From: Tetradesmus obliquus
Lineage: Eukaryota > Chlorophyta > Chlorophyceae > Sphaeropleales > Scenedesmaceae
Length of the DNA: 64,000 bases
Direction of reading: 5' to 3'
NCBI GenBank assembly: GCA_030272155.1
Contig: CP126194.1
Span: 7,175,001-7,239,000 of the forward strand
Below, piece after piece: positions 25,801 through 37,382 of the stretch. Position numbers and translations under genes: made by a program. The notes beneath the pieces are model-generated. The model was not told where the DNA came from and made no database searches. It saw nothing but the letters and a program-made list of their open reading frames with translations. Position 1 is the first letter of the stretch. Every line of letters starts with the position of its first letter.

Positions 25801-28800
25801 GCAAATGCCTGGTGGTGAACGCAACAGCGAATGCATTTCAGACGCACAGAAACCCATCATGTGACTTCCCTGGCGTCAAGCTGAGTTGAGCAAGATGACA
25901 CCAAGCTCAGTGGGTATGCGCGCTGTAAGCAGACCTAGCAGGATGTTGCCGCAAGGTATCACATGTGCATCATGAAGCTGTCTATGCTGAGCAGCTAACG
26001 CAGCTGAGCACAGCATGAACTGCATGGGACGCCTTGAAGTTGGGTCCAGGCAGTCTGGCCATCAAACACAGGTTGTCTGCCGTCAACTCACGCACAAATA
26101 CTGTAAATGGCTTGCGTAGACAATGACTACACATGTATGCCTTGTTGACAACCGCCCCACCCACAGAAACCCAAGCCCAGCCCCAGCCCCAGCCCCAGCC
26201 CCAGTCCATCACCCAGTCCCAGCCCATCTCCCAGCCCCAGCCCATCTACCAGCCCATCTCCCAGCCCAAGCCCCAGCCCATCACCCAGCCCCAGTCCGTC
26301 ACCCAGTCCCAGCCCAACGCCTAGCCCTTCTCCCAGCCCCAGCCCATCTCCCAGCCCGTCCCCCAGCCCCAGCCCATCGCCCAGCCCATCGCCCAGCCCA
26401 TCACCCAGCCCGTCTCCCAGCCCATCTCCCAGCCCCAGCCCCAGCCCCAGCCCATCTCCCAGCCCATCCCCCAGCCCCAGCCCATCACCCAGCCCATCAC
26501 CCAGCCCTTCTCCCAGCCCATCCCCCAGCCCATCTCTCAGCCCCAGCCCCAGCCCGTCACCTATCCCATCTCCCAGCCCCAGCCCCAGCCCCAGCGCATC
26601 CCCCAGCCCATCACCCAGCCCTTCCCCCAGCCCTTCGCCCAGCCCATCTCCCAGCCCATCTCCCAGCCCGTCACCCAGCCCATCACCCAGCCCTTCTCCC
26701 AGCCCGTCACCCAGCCCATCTCCCAGCCCCAGCCCCAGCCCGTCTCCTAGCCCATCTCCCAGCCCATCACCATCACCCAGCCCATCACCCAGCCCATCAC
26801 CCAGCCCATCACCCAGCCCGTCACCCAGCCCATCACCCAGCCCATCTCCCAGCCCATCTCCCAGCCCATCTCCCAGCCCATCACCCAGCCCCAGCCCATC
26901 TCCCAGCCCGTCTCCCAGCCCATCTCCTAGCCCCAGCCCGTCCCCCAGTCCTAGCCCGTCACCATCACCCAGCCCCAGTCCGTCACCCAGTCCCAGCCCA
27001 ACGCCTAGCCCTTCTCCCAGCCCCAGCCCATCTCCCAGCCCGTCCCCCAGCCCCAGCCCATCGCCCAGCCCATCGCCCAGCCCATCACCCAGCCCGTCTC
27101 CCAGCCCATCTCCCAGCCCCAGCCCCAGCCCCAGCCCATCTCCCAGCCCATCCCCCAGCCCCAGCCCATCACCCAGCCAATCACCCAGCCCTTCTCCCAG
27201 CCCGTCACCCAGCCCATCTCCCAGCCCCAGCCCCAGCCCGTCTCCTAGCCCATCTCCCAGCCCCAGCCCCAGCCCCAGCCCATCCCCCAGCCCATCACCC
27301 AGCCCTTCCCCCAGCCCTTCGCCCAGCCCATCTCCCAGCCCATCTCCCAGCCCCAGCCCCAGCCCGTCTCCTAGCCCATCTCCCAGCCCATCACCATCAC
27401 CCAGCCCATCACCCAGCCCATCACCCAGCCCGTCACCCAGCCCATCACCATCACCCAGCCCATCACCCAGCCCATCACCCAGCCCATCACCCAGCCCATC
27501 TCCCAGCCCATCACCCAGCCCATCACCCAGCCCATCTCCCAGCCCATCTCCCAGCCCCAGCCCATCACCCAGCCCCAGCCCATCTCCCAGCCCGTCTCCC
27601 AGCCCATCTCCCAGCCCCAGCCCGTCCCCCAGTCCTAGCCCGTCACCATCGCCCAGCCCCAGCCCGTCACCAAGCCCATCACCACCGGTATGGCCCAACG
27701 AATCATAGCTGCAGCGCCTTTCATGACTTCAGCCTTCTAAAGCAGCTCCAGCACAAGCACAGTATGTGACCTGCATGGTCACAACCATGTTGATGCAGCA
27801 GCACTGCATGGCAGCAACCTGTAAACACGGCCAACAGAAATATACCAGTACTAAGATCAACAAGCACAGGAGCTGCCTTGGAACACGGAACTTCATGTGT
27901 TACATTTGATCAAGGTCTCAGCTGGCTGCAGCCGGCCGTTGCGGCGCTTGCAACAGCGTGCATCTGGCCACAAGATTTCGTTGCTTTGATCAGCACCATT
28001 ATCAAATCCATGCATGTTGCTGAACAACACAACATGGCTGGCTGATCTGCGGGAAGTGCTGCATGCCCTCTGCAGCAACCTGAAAAGAACACCAGCATTC
28101 ATTCATATTTCAGCCAGTACGCCTTTTCCGCCTGAGCATAGATTGTGCCTTGGCCCTGCACAGCAGATGAAAGGCTTCCACCAGCTGTGAACCCCTCGTC
28201 TGCTGGCTGCTGACGCTGTTGCTGCTGCTCCTGTTGCTGCCGCTGTTGCGGCTACTGCTGCTGCTGCAGGCTTGCCCTAGCACCTGCAACGTCACTCTTC
28301 CTAGTGGAACGACGCAAGGTGGCTTCTGCAGCCCAAGCTTGACAGGCGGGAGCCTCACATCTTGGTGAGTGGGCTCATTGATGAAGCAGTACTGACCTGA
28401 ACCCTGTTTTCAAGTGATGCATTGTGCTACTCCTATGCAAACAGGGTGACAGTGTCCTCCGAGCTCACTGGTCTGCAGCTGAAATGATCCCACACATCAC
28501 GCTACTGGCTCAGTGCATGCGCAGCTTATATGTTGTATTGCATAATGGTGTTGCACGGACTAGCTTCTGTTGCCAGAGGCACCTAGGATGGCTGCTTATC
28601 CTTCACCCTTAATGATGCCCTTAATGACGATCGAGGCTCCGCTCAGAGTTTTTGTTGCGCACGTTTACATGCCGCTGTCATCGCAGCCCCGCTGGATATG
28701 TCAACTTCGGTCAACTGTGCTCTGGCGAGGGTTGCGGCCTGTGCTGCTTCCTTGCAAGTGAGTGGCACCTGGCTGGCTTTCAACTGACCTGCATTATTAG

Positions 28801-30540
28801 CCCCGACTGGTGTGCAGTGCAGATTGCTGAAGGTTGTGCATTAATAGTGGTGTGTAAAATAGGGGCGACGTAGTGTATACACTGTATACATTGATTGTGG
28901 GAGTAGCGGCTTGCTGGGGTGTTGCCTGCGGCAGATGTGACCACCATGACGCAGTTCCATTAGGCACCGGCAATGGATCCAGGCCACGTTGTATTGTCCT
29001 AGCTTCTGCAACTAAAGCGTCATGCGGTGAGCTCTAGGATGCCATGCTGAGCAGTATGACTCTGCATGAATTGAGTGGATGCAAAGCGCTGAACAACCAA
29101 CCTTATCAGAAAACAAATGTTGCGCTGTGGCAATGCAGGCGGCGGTGGCCTCTGCAACACGCAGTCTCAAAGTGCTTGCGCTAGTTCGGGCTCCTGCGTA
29201 TGCTTTGAGGTGAGTGCTTAGATTTACAATTGGGTGTGACTTGCTGATGCAGCTGGCTGCAATGTAAACGCCAGTCCCTGTATTGCGAGCCTTCATCGCC
29301 AAACCTTGATAGTGCTATTTCAATGCGTTGACTCGCTGTGCTTGCCCTTTGCCCCTCCTCAGTAGCCATGTCTAGCTGTACAGCCCGCTTAAGCTCAGCG
29401 CAAGTGCTCGGAGCAAGTGCTCGGAGCACTTGCAGCGGCAATGCTAGCCATTGCAACCCTTTCTAGGAGCGTACTTTGCCCCAAGGCCCAAGTCACATCC
29501 AGTGCATGCATGTAGCGTGCCATGCCCCTGCACAGCCGCTGCTGGTGGTCACGCGCCAAGTTGTGCAGCTGGGGAGTAGGAACTGTCAGATGTGTGCCTG
29601 CTCCTGGCCTTGAGTTGGCTGACGCATGCGCTGCTGCATTGCTTGTTGTGTATGCAGACAAGGGTCGGCGGCAGCTGCAATAACGTAAGTGGTCCTGAAC
29701 GTCAGAACATCAGGTGTCAGCTTTGCATAAAGTTTGTTTTGCCCTCTGCGGGTTGTGAGGTTGATGTGCGGATCTTGACTTAGTAGTATACCGCGTTGCC
29801 ACTGCCAGCCACCCATGCAACATCCATTGCACACTTTTGGCTAGTCACCCAAATCCTTCAGCCATTAGAACTGATTATTTTGTTTTGTACATCAGCCGCC
29901 ATGCCATGGCAGTGACAGAACCCAGGTGTCAACACAAGAAAAGCTGCCGTAGCGCACTACCATCACTGGTTAATAAGCACGAGGGCCCGGACTAAAAATA
30001 TAATTGTTGAAGCGGCAGCAGAGCAGCATTGATCAATCAAACATTTTGACATCCTCGTGCACACTTATGCACCGATGTCTCATCCATGCACTGCGGGAAC
30101 CTGCTGCCGCGTTTCCCACCTGCAGGTTATAACACCCGTCCTAGGCTTCAACACATCCCTGATTGGGATCCCGAATGGCGGTGGAGGTTGCTCAGAGAAT
30201 ACCTGTGAGTGGCTGTACGCGCACTGTCGGCTCACTGTCAGCATTTCTGCTCTCCGGGTGCTGCACAAGACAACAGTGTCTCAAACGACATACAAGTACA
30301 GTACACCAGGTGTAAGTGCTGCAGGATGTGACGCACGATCACTTGCATGGTTCAAATCCAATTTCAACATGTCAGTGTCCTCAACCAGCCTTTTGTGTTG
30401 TGCTACTGTTGAACAATGCAGGCGGCGCTTTGGCAGCCCAGGGCGGCAGGTCTGCGGCATGTTGCCCGTACGATTGCAGCACGACCACCGGCGGCGGTGG
30501 CGGCGGCGGTGGCGGCGGCGGTAGGAGGTCGTTTAATTAA
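22849..30540 (+). CDS. Secreted (Ser-Pro)n hydroxyproline-rich wall glycoprotein
   Basis: Fifteen exons close in phase: 22,849-22,928; 23,338-23,429; 23,895-23,941; 24,331-24,408; 24,938-25,028; 25,087-25,127; 25,312-25,422; 25,650-25,760; 26,167-27,687; 28,270-28,364; 28,687-28,757; 29,139-29,209; 29,658-29,684; 30,126-30,204; 30,422-30,540 (TAA). The sum is 2,634 nt, 877 residues. Order: a signal peptide ([17 protein letters not shown]), a Cys-rich N-domain, two homologous 37-residue exons each ending in a DKICC motif, a 507-residue Ser-Pro rod, then a Cys/Gly-rich C-domain with [10 protein letters not shown] and a Gly11 tail ending RRSFN. The layout (Cys globules flanking a rod to be hydroxylated and arabinosylated) matches chlorophycean extracellular-matrix HRGPs; it is not a clear pherophorin. 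It probably acts in the cell wall. The 58-nt intron 5 and the 9-codon exon 13 rest on phase fit. Confidence 0.85.
23460..23552. repeat. 31-bp tandem repeat, three copies
   Basis: Three perfect copies of a unit starting ctgcatggtgcatgccttgc, inside intron 2 of the HRGP gene. Confidence 0.9.
23637..23695. repeat. (TAATG)n pentamer repeat
   Basis: Repeats of TAATG beside two copies of GGAGCATG. A similar gagcatgtaatgtaatgtaatg occurs near 32,804. The shared pattern could be a retroelement 3' tail, but that is inference. Confidence 0.7.
24815..24937. repeat. C-rich tandem repeat used as an intron 3' end
   Basis: About four degenerate copies of CCACTCACCCCGGCCCACC run up to the acceptor of exon 5 of the HRGP gene. 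It serves as the pyrimidine-rich tract. Confidence 0.75.
26167..27687 (+). repeat. (Ser-Pro)n coding exon with internal 684-bp duplication
   Basis: One exon of exactly 507 codons built from CCCAGC/CCATCT/CCATCA units, nearly all alternating Ser and Pro with rare Thr. A block containing the landmark AGCCCAACGCCTAGCCC occurs at 26,311 and again at 26,995, with matching sequence around both, so a 684-bp (228-codon) in-frame duplication built part of the rod. The composition leaves other frames open too, giving false Pro-Ala-His and Gly-Leu-Gly-Asp frames. Confidence 0.88.
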
Positions 30541-30707
30541 ACCACAGGCTACAGCCTGATTCAGCAGTGTGGCCCCGCCAAGGCCTGCGCCCAGCCCAGC
30601 AGAGGGCGGTGGCTGGATCAAGAGACGGAGCGTTGTGTCGCCTTATGGCAGCAGCTTCTCATGTGTTATCAGTTGATGCGCAACGACAATAAAGGTCAGG
30701 AGTGTTC
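30541..30707. other. 3' flank of the HRGP gene
   Basis: Short spacer after the stop codon, with an AATAAA at 30,688. The dispersed 485-bp repeat begins right after it. Confidence 0.4.
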
Positions 30708-31192
30708 TTCTTGTCTGGTTCTCTCCACGGTTGGTGTGACAGTGCTGCGTCAGTCTTGTTTGTTCTGCAGTGTCATTGTCAGTGTCAGGTACTGCGGCAG
30801 ATCTCTACAGTCGATCTGCTGCAGTGTGTCACCTTGCTAGAGTGGTATCGTGCAGTCAGAGCCCCTGCATTTTACTGCTTGTTTATGACCCTGCCCCAGT
30901 GTGCAGCACAGCTCCGCTTGATCTGCGCTGTTTGCTGGTAGAGTACAGCTGTTGTGTCTGCTGCTGTACTGTCAGCTTGTTACGTGAATCTGGCAGTCTC
31001 TACCTCTTGTTCTTGTCTACGGTGTACCTCCTTGTCCTGTCTTGTCTGTGTGTTATGTTATTCTGTTACTAACCAGCCAGTGCAATCCTGCATTGCTGCA
31101 TTCTGCCTGCATATCCCTCACTGCTGCTAGGATTGTGTTGAGTACCAAGGAGGCCACTGTGTCCAATCCAGTGCGCCTGATCCTTCCCTGTC
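30708..31192 (+). repeat. Dispersed repeat copy A (retroelement 5' region)
   Basis: Matches 35,368-35,852 base for base at a constant offset of 4,660 with only scattered substitutions and no indels. Copy B runs directly into a PHD-encoding retroelement remnant, so this is probably the untranslated 5' region of that family. Confidence 0.85.
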
Positions 31193-33471
31193 CATCAACG
31201 CGAGCCCCTGTGCTTTCACTCACTGTGTGCTTTTTGTTGCGCAGTGCGTGCACTGTATCAGTGGCACAGGCATTCAACGCTTCCAACATCATAGGGGCAG
31301 GCTTGATGTGGTTCTGCATACCTTGTTATTGGCAGTGTTTGTGTGTTGGCATCTTATGTAGCTGCTGTGCAGCTTGCATGATGTGTTAGCACGTCTGGTC
31401 ATTTGCATGCTGCTGCATCAGAGCATGACAGGGCCAGGCCCGCCTTCGGGTGTGCAGCCTAGTCCTGGGGTGTCTCTTGCAGCTGTTGCTTCATGCCATT
31501 GTTGCGCGCATCTTGTTGGTACTGTTGGCAGCGTGCCTGTATTGATGCTCAATCCACCCGCTGCTGCACCTCCAGTGCAGTTAGCGTCCTTTAGTGTGTC
31601 TATTGTGTCTGTCCATGGCTCCATTGGCAGTCCCCGCGTCGCCTGTGGGCCGCTATCCAGCCATTTGACTTTTTCAATCCAACCATCAACCGCCACCCCA
31701 ACAACAGTTGCAGCACCAGCGCCCCAAGCGTGTGCAGCAGCAGCAGCAGGTTGCCGGCTCATCTGTGCAGCAGTCCCGCCCCTTAGTGCTGCTGCTCAGC
31801 CCACCCAGAGTGCAGCAGCAGTTGTGCGAGCAGTTGGCAATGATAATCAGCGTCCCAGTCAAGTTGGCTTTAACTGCGACCCACCAACAGCACAACTGTC
31901 ACCCCATCCAGGCTCAGCCCATCAACCTGTCCGCGTACTACATGCCACCCACTCCCTGGGGGGTGCTGTTAGTTCTACCAAGCACCATCCTATGCCTGTC
32001 AGTTTGCTTGCTACCTGGTAGCCTCCCACTTGGTCAACGTACCCCACCAACTTGGCCTTGCCCAACACACCTCCATCTTCTGGCTTCCTGTCCCATCACC
32101 TACATGTACACCTACCGACCGCTACCCACAATGTTACCTCAGGGGGCCCTTCATCACCACCTTTTGAAGTAAGGCCAAGGTTTGCTGGTTGGGCGTGCGC
32201 CTAGTCATGGTGTGAGCTTGTCAGTTTCAGGCCAGCGCTTTCCATGGTTGTGTCATGTTAACCGTTGCGTCGTACTGTTGCACCCAGCTGTGCCTGTGAC
32301 GAAGAGTGTGACCCCACTGCTTGTGAAGTTGCTGCTTCACGCACCCTTGGGCTGGGGGGCGCAATCGCTATAGCGTGGTTGTGTGCCTGCGCAAAGTGAT
32401 CACTGCCGGATTGAGCACCTTGCTTCAATACCTCCGTCTGTGTGTGCTGTCATGTACGCCAGAGTGTTTCATGTCACCAGCAGCTGTGCTGCTGCACAGC
32501 TTCCTGCATGTCGTGCTCATGAATTCAGTGTGTTACTGTGTGTATCTCACCAACCCTGCAAAGACCTGTGTTTTGCAGCAACTGCTGTCAATGCAGGATA
32601 AGCTCTCAGCTGTCCAGCAGCCCTGCTGCAGCAGTGAAGAGCGCAACTGCTGTGTTGTATGTGTAATGCCGCTGTGTGTGCTTGACCTGGCCATGTTCTC
32701 ATGAGCCAGCAGGGGCCTTGTGTGTGTCCTTGTTCTTCGATGTTTCCTCCCCCTATGAGCCTCTCGTTGGCTCCTGACTGGGGTTCCCACTCCTCGTTGA
32801 GTGGAGCATGTAATGTAATGTAATGTATGTGAGTTTGTTTTGCGGAGTTCAGTGCAGCAGGATGTGACTGCCGAACTATCTGTTGTGCAGCATAGCACAT
32901 GGTGCAGTGCCAGTAGATTCAGCGGCAGTATGGAAGTTGCAGGAAAGATGGCTGCAGTACTTTGGGCAACAGTGGTGTTGGCGGTACAGCAGTGCAGCTA
33001 GGAGGACAGATGTGTGGCTGTGCAGGTGGCACAATTGTGTGCGCCATGTACAGGTGTTGGAGCTCATTACTGCATGACAGATGTGTTTGCGTCTGCAGCA
33101 TGTTGCATGCGCCGCCTGGCAGCGCCGTGCCGTAACCAGCAGGTGTTTTGTCTTTTGGCAGGCTGAGTGGTGTCAGCCAGCTAACACTAGTGTGTGTTCA
33201 TCACATGTGCGTGTGTGTGATACTGCTAGTATGTGGCAGCATCAGCTGTAGAACTGCTTGACTAGGAGTGCCTGCCCAGTAGCATTGAGTGCAAGTGCGT
33301 TGTCACATGATGTGGTAGTAGCCGACGAGCCGTGGTAGGCGTACAGCATCATCAGCAGTGTTTTTGTGCAAAATGATATATGGGGGGGTGTTCATTGCAG
33401 TACTGATTGACACCAGCAGTTGTGCACCTTTTGTCAACTTTGCAGCTGTGTTGCAAAGTTAAGGGGGGTGG
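31193..33471. other. 2.28-kb segment present in copy A but absent from copy B
   Basis: It is bounded by GTC on both sides. It contains a Pro/Ala/Val-rich plus-strand open frame (31,374-32,021) with no recognisable domain and a TAATG run near 32,810. It is either an insertion into copy A or the part deleted from copy B. Confidence 0.5.
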
Positions 33472-33529
33472 TCTGGTGCAGCACCTGCTGTGTCCCTTTC
33501 TCGGCAGTGTACCCCATTTCCGCATGACA
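33472..33529 (+). repeat. Second matching block of copy A
   Basis: Fifty-eight bases equal to 35,851-35,908 of copy B (tctggtgcagcacctgctgt to gcatgaca), resuming the match after the 2.28-kb segment. Confidence 0.85.
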
Positions 33530-35367
33530 GCTTTCATGCCGAACATGAGTGCTTGGCCGAACATGCATCACGTCTAGATTCAGCTATGAGCAGTGCAGTA
33601 GTGTGCACAACAGCAGCCAGCAGGCATGTGAAGTTCACTGTGCACAGTGGGGTAGGGTACGAACCTAGCATCCCAGATATGAGACAAAGCCACATAGCAC
33701 ACAAACAGAAAGCCATGCTGGCACAGCAACCTGCTGCTTGTGGTAGGTACAGCAAGGCACAGCTGCTGAACCTGCTGCCTTGGTTTGCTTGCATGTCAGC
33801 TGTCCTGCAGGCACCTCACCTGCTTGCAGCGCCCGCTCCAAACTGCTAGTTTTTTTCAGCTCCAGAATTCAGCGTGATCACACAAGATGAATGTCTGCAG
33901 GAGAGTGTGTGGACTGGCAGCACTCAACCAACTGTGCTCAACCACCCTAGCTGCACACGCGCAGCAGCTGCCTGTAATGCTGAAACGTTGATCGGTGATC
34001 CGCAACAAGATTAGCAGCAGCAGCGCAGCGCACAACGTACAGGGCCAGACAGCAGACCGCAACAACAGCGGCAGGGCACTTGGCACACCACAACTGCAGA
34101 GCCTGATCAGCCAGCAAGTGCTGCCCAGAAGTAGAACCGGTTACATGAATACATATGTGCAGGCAGCAGCGCCCTATAGCAGCAGAAATTAGCAGATAAC
34201 AGACCCGCGAAAATTCAAAGAGTCGGGGCGCAGCAGGTGGTTTGCAAGCACTTTACTCAAGTTACACAGCACCCCATATAGTGGATCAATTTGATTTAGA
34301 TTCGTTGTTGAAAGTTGCATTCAATGAGTATGCTGCCTTTGCGCTACTTTCGTACCAGTGCCTAGTGGCACTATGCACCAGAGGTGCCTTGCTGTCCTGG
34401 CCGCCCCGCCAGCCTTATGCCTGCTACAAATGCTATTGCGTTTATGAATAACTGCTTTGTTGATTTGCTCAGCTTGCCTTGTGTTGGCGATTGCCGCATT
34501 TCGCGTGCAGGCGTCGCTGCGATTGGGCATGTCTGTCGTCCTTCAAGCAATGTTAGTTGTTTAGTGTGGAAATGCGCCTGTTTATATTGCCGCCTGTTCA
34601 CTGGTTTTGGAAGTGAACTGAACCGTCGGGCTGTTAGTCCGTTGGTGATCTTTGTTCAGCTGCTTAAATGGTCCGCGAGCCCTGCTTGTCGCCGGCTCCC
34701 GTTGATGCTCTTGTGCTCTAGTATTGTTGTGACACATTGCCTTCTTCATCAGCAGTGTAACGTCCTACAAACAAGGCCCGGCCCGCGACTTCAGCCCCAC
34801 TGCAGTTTTTGGACAGCTGTCCAATTCGGTCAGTGCCCAGCAGCTCGACAGTCCTTGCTGTGCAGCTTGATTTCTCTCGCATCAGCTGTATCGGCAGTCA
34901 GCAGGTTATTCGTAATACCTCCCTGTCAAAAGGCCTATTCTGAGCCAGACTGCCAGCCAGCAGACGCTTCTATCCGTACTGTTTGGTCAGCAATTGCTGA
35001 CTTGCAAGTGCACAGCTGCTGTTTCTCAACTTGTCTCTCTCTCAATCTGGGCTGAATCCAGACCCAGCACTGTCAGATCTTTATACCACCTTACTGCCAC
35101 ACAGGTTGCTCGTAATACCTTCCCTGTGTAGGCCAGCTTGCAGGCACACCATGCTGTGACGGTGCGCACCGTCTAAACCTGCTTAGTTGCATTGCCTTTG
35201 TCTTGAGTGCAACAGATCATCTTCTGCTGTACTGCCCGCAGCCTGTTCTGTGCTGTGCTTAGTAAATCTCTCCCTCTGTGTGTTACTGACATCACTGTTG
35301 TCTGCTGCACGCAGTGCTCAGTGGTGTCTGGCTTGTCGAGTCTTCTGGTCCTTCGATCTACTGCTTG
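33530..35367. other. No confident gene
   Basis: A 223-codon plus-strand frame (34,384-35,055) is Cys/Leu/Ser-rich with no motif and is probably chance. The motif cgtaatacctnccctgt occurs twice (34,911 and 35,110). The region is likely old transposon sequence. Confidence 0.4.
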
Positions 35368-35908
35368 TTCTTGTCTGGTTCTCTCCACGGCTGGTGTGAC
35401 AGTGCTGCGTCAGTCTTGTTTGTTCTTCAGTGTCATTGTCAGTGTCAGGTACTGCGGCAGATCTCTACAGTCGATCTGCTGCAGTGTGTCACCTTGCTAG
35501 AGTGGTATCGTGCAGTCAGAGCCCCTGCATTTTACTGCTTGTTTATGACCCTGCCCCAGTGTGCAGCGCAGCTCCGCGTGATCTGCGCTGTTTGCTGGTA
35601 GAGTACAGTTGTTGTGTCTGCTGCTGTACTGTCAGCTTGTTACGTGAATCTGGCAGTTTCTACCTCTTGTTCTTGTCTACGGTGTAGCTCCTTGTCCTGT
35701 CTTGTCTGTGTGTTATGTTATTCTGTTACTAACCAGCCAGTGCAATTCTGCATTGCTGCATTCTGCCTGCATATCCCTCACTGCTGCTAGGATTGTGTTG
35801 AGTACCAAGGAGGCCACTGCGTCCAATCCAGTGCGCCTGATCCTTCCCTGTCTGGTGCAGCACCTGCTGTGTCCCTTTCTCGGCAGTGTACCCCATTTCC
35901 GCATGACA
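35368..35908 (+). repeat. Dispersed repeat copy B
   Basis: Corresponds to 30,708-31,192 fused directly to 33,472-33,529. The fusion point shows the 3-bp microhomology GTC, consistent with a deletion. It lies just upstream of the retroelement coding remnant. Confidence 0.85.
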
Positions 35909-35957
35909 ACTGGGCCTGCAAGAACAGTACGCTCTGAAACCGGAAACCATTGTCAGC

Positions 35958-36641
35958 GTGGACACCGGCGGCCCCAGGCGGGCAAAACTCGACACACAAC
36001 CTTCTACACAACTGCAGGTGAAAGTGAAATGGGGAGAGTCTGTCCAGCTCGGGTATATGTTGCATGTCTTCCTGGAACTGGGCTACAAGACGGCGGCGCC
36101 GCCGACCCGCATCCAGCCGGACGACGTCGCTCTGACAGGCATCCCATGGCCATGTGAGATCTGCACGCGGAGAGACACAGCAGCAAATAGCGTCACTTGC
36201 TGCGCGTGTCACCGGCGGTACCACGTCCAGTGCGTAACTGGTACACAGCCCGTCCTTGGACAACAATACAAATGCAGGCAATGCAGCGCAAAGCGATGGA
36301 CCTCAGACACACTGCCGCCGGAGCTCTGGCTATACAAGGTGACCTGGCAGGACGCATACGAACCCATACCAACAGTGTTGGCAGCCGGCACAGACCACGC
36401 AAAGGAACAGTTACTGTCGATGCCGGCAGTCCAAGGTACGCAATCCACGGCAAGTGAAAGCAGCCCCCCTCCTCCCAAGCAGACCTGTCCCGCACCACGG
36501 CCCCCGTCGCCTGCCGATTCCGTGTACGACATCACGATAGGACAGGCCAGACGCCAAAAGCTGGTGGTGCACGCGCTGCCAATCAATCCCCACACTGCTA
36601 TAAAACCTACCGGTGCGCAAAGATCCTTCTCCGGCAAGTAA
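35958..36641 (+). pseudogene. Retroelement ORF fragment with PHD finger
   Basis: About 227 residues. A C4HC3 array reads CEICTRRD...CCACHRRYHVQC...YKCRQC (residues about 66-111), the spacing of a PHD finger, which in known proteins binds histone H3 tails. Downstream, SVYDITIGQARRQKLVVHA matches the opening of the domain in the minus-strand copy at 43.3 kb (CVYDVTHGQQIRILVHA). The frame breaks at 36,641, and homologous sequence (LACVYHVDGRCEHMLAP) continues in another frame. Confidence 0.7.
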
Positions 36642-36854
36642 GATTTGGGGAAGGCCCGGACAGGTCTACCTGCTGCCACAGAGAGCTGGCATGCGTGTAC
36701 CATGTGGACGGCCGATGCGAGCACATGCTTGCCCCTGCAGTGGCAGCAGCATTGCACCTCAGATACAAGCACATGCAAAGGCACCACCGGAAGCTCATGA
36801 GCAAGCTCGGCTCCACCACATATGAACAAGACCTGGTGAAGCTGGTGACCAGAT

Positions 36855-37382
36855 ATGCGCCACAACTGCATGCCTGGGAACGGCGGCAAAACCATCAGTG
36901 AAAAGCTGCAGTGCACACTGCCGGCAGCACTCAAGGACTACCTTTTCTACGAGCTGGGATGCAAACATGAACGCTTTGCAAGCCCACTCAATGTTCACCC
37001 AGCATGCAGCAAATATTATTCTGCGTTCAAGGAAGACTGCATGTTTGGCGCCCAAAGCAGTGCATACAGCAGCAAGTGGACAGGGCCCAGCGTTGCGGTG
37101 CCTGACTTCGACCAGGACGCGGCCACACAAGCTGTCCAGTGGGCAGTATACTCGGCAAAAGCAACTCACACAAAACCCACCTTAACTCTGCTGTTCCTGC
37201 CCAGCTTCTCTGACAGCAAGGATGGATACAGCAACGCCCCATACATGCACTGGGTGCACCGCCACCCTGAATGCTGCAGGCGCTTGCTGGTCATCCCCAG
37301 CAGTAGGATGCAGCTCCAGCCCCCCGGCAACAAGTCTCACTCGTCCCATGCCAAGCTGAAATGGAACACAATCGTGTTCTAG
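36855..37382 (+). pseudogene. PCIF1-like N6-adenine methyltransferase domain in a retroelement
   Basis: The frame contains ERFASPLNVHPACSKYYSAF, FGAQSSAY and TLLFLPSF. From memory these resemble the PCIF1/CAPAM family, where FASPLN and a downstream FGS.G block precede the catalytic NPPF. Here the NPPF position reads VPDF, so the key residues may have changed or the enzyme may be dead. The minus-strand copy near 41.4 kb has ERFANPLD, FGFKHDAF and TPPS at the same places. PCIF1 methylates adenosine next to the mRNA cap; whether this relative acts on RNA or DNA is unknown. It overlaps the RNase H frame by 22 bases. Confidence 0.6.

Noticed and set aside
26123..27769. Very long plus-strand Pro-Ala-His frame and antisense Gly-Leu-Gly-Asp frames
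   Set aside because: They are by-products of the CCCAGC composition. The Ser-Pro frame is the only one that joins flanking exons in phase and matches a known protein class.
22849..30540. Pherophorin assignment for the Ser-Pro protein
   Set aside because: The flanking Cys-rich exons do not show the pherophorin domain pattern I know, so only the broader HRGP label is used.
31374..32021. Retroelement ORF1 candidate
   Set aside because: Pro/Ala-rich, no zinc knuckle or RNA-binding motif; kept only as a description of the 2.28-kb segment.
34384..35055. 223-codon plus-strand frame
   Set aside because: No motif, odd Cys/Leu composition, and it lies in transposon-rich DNA.
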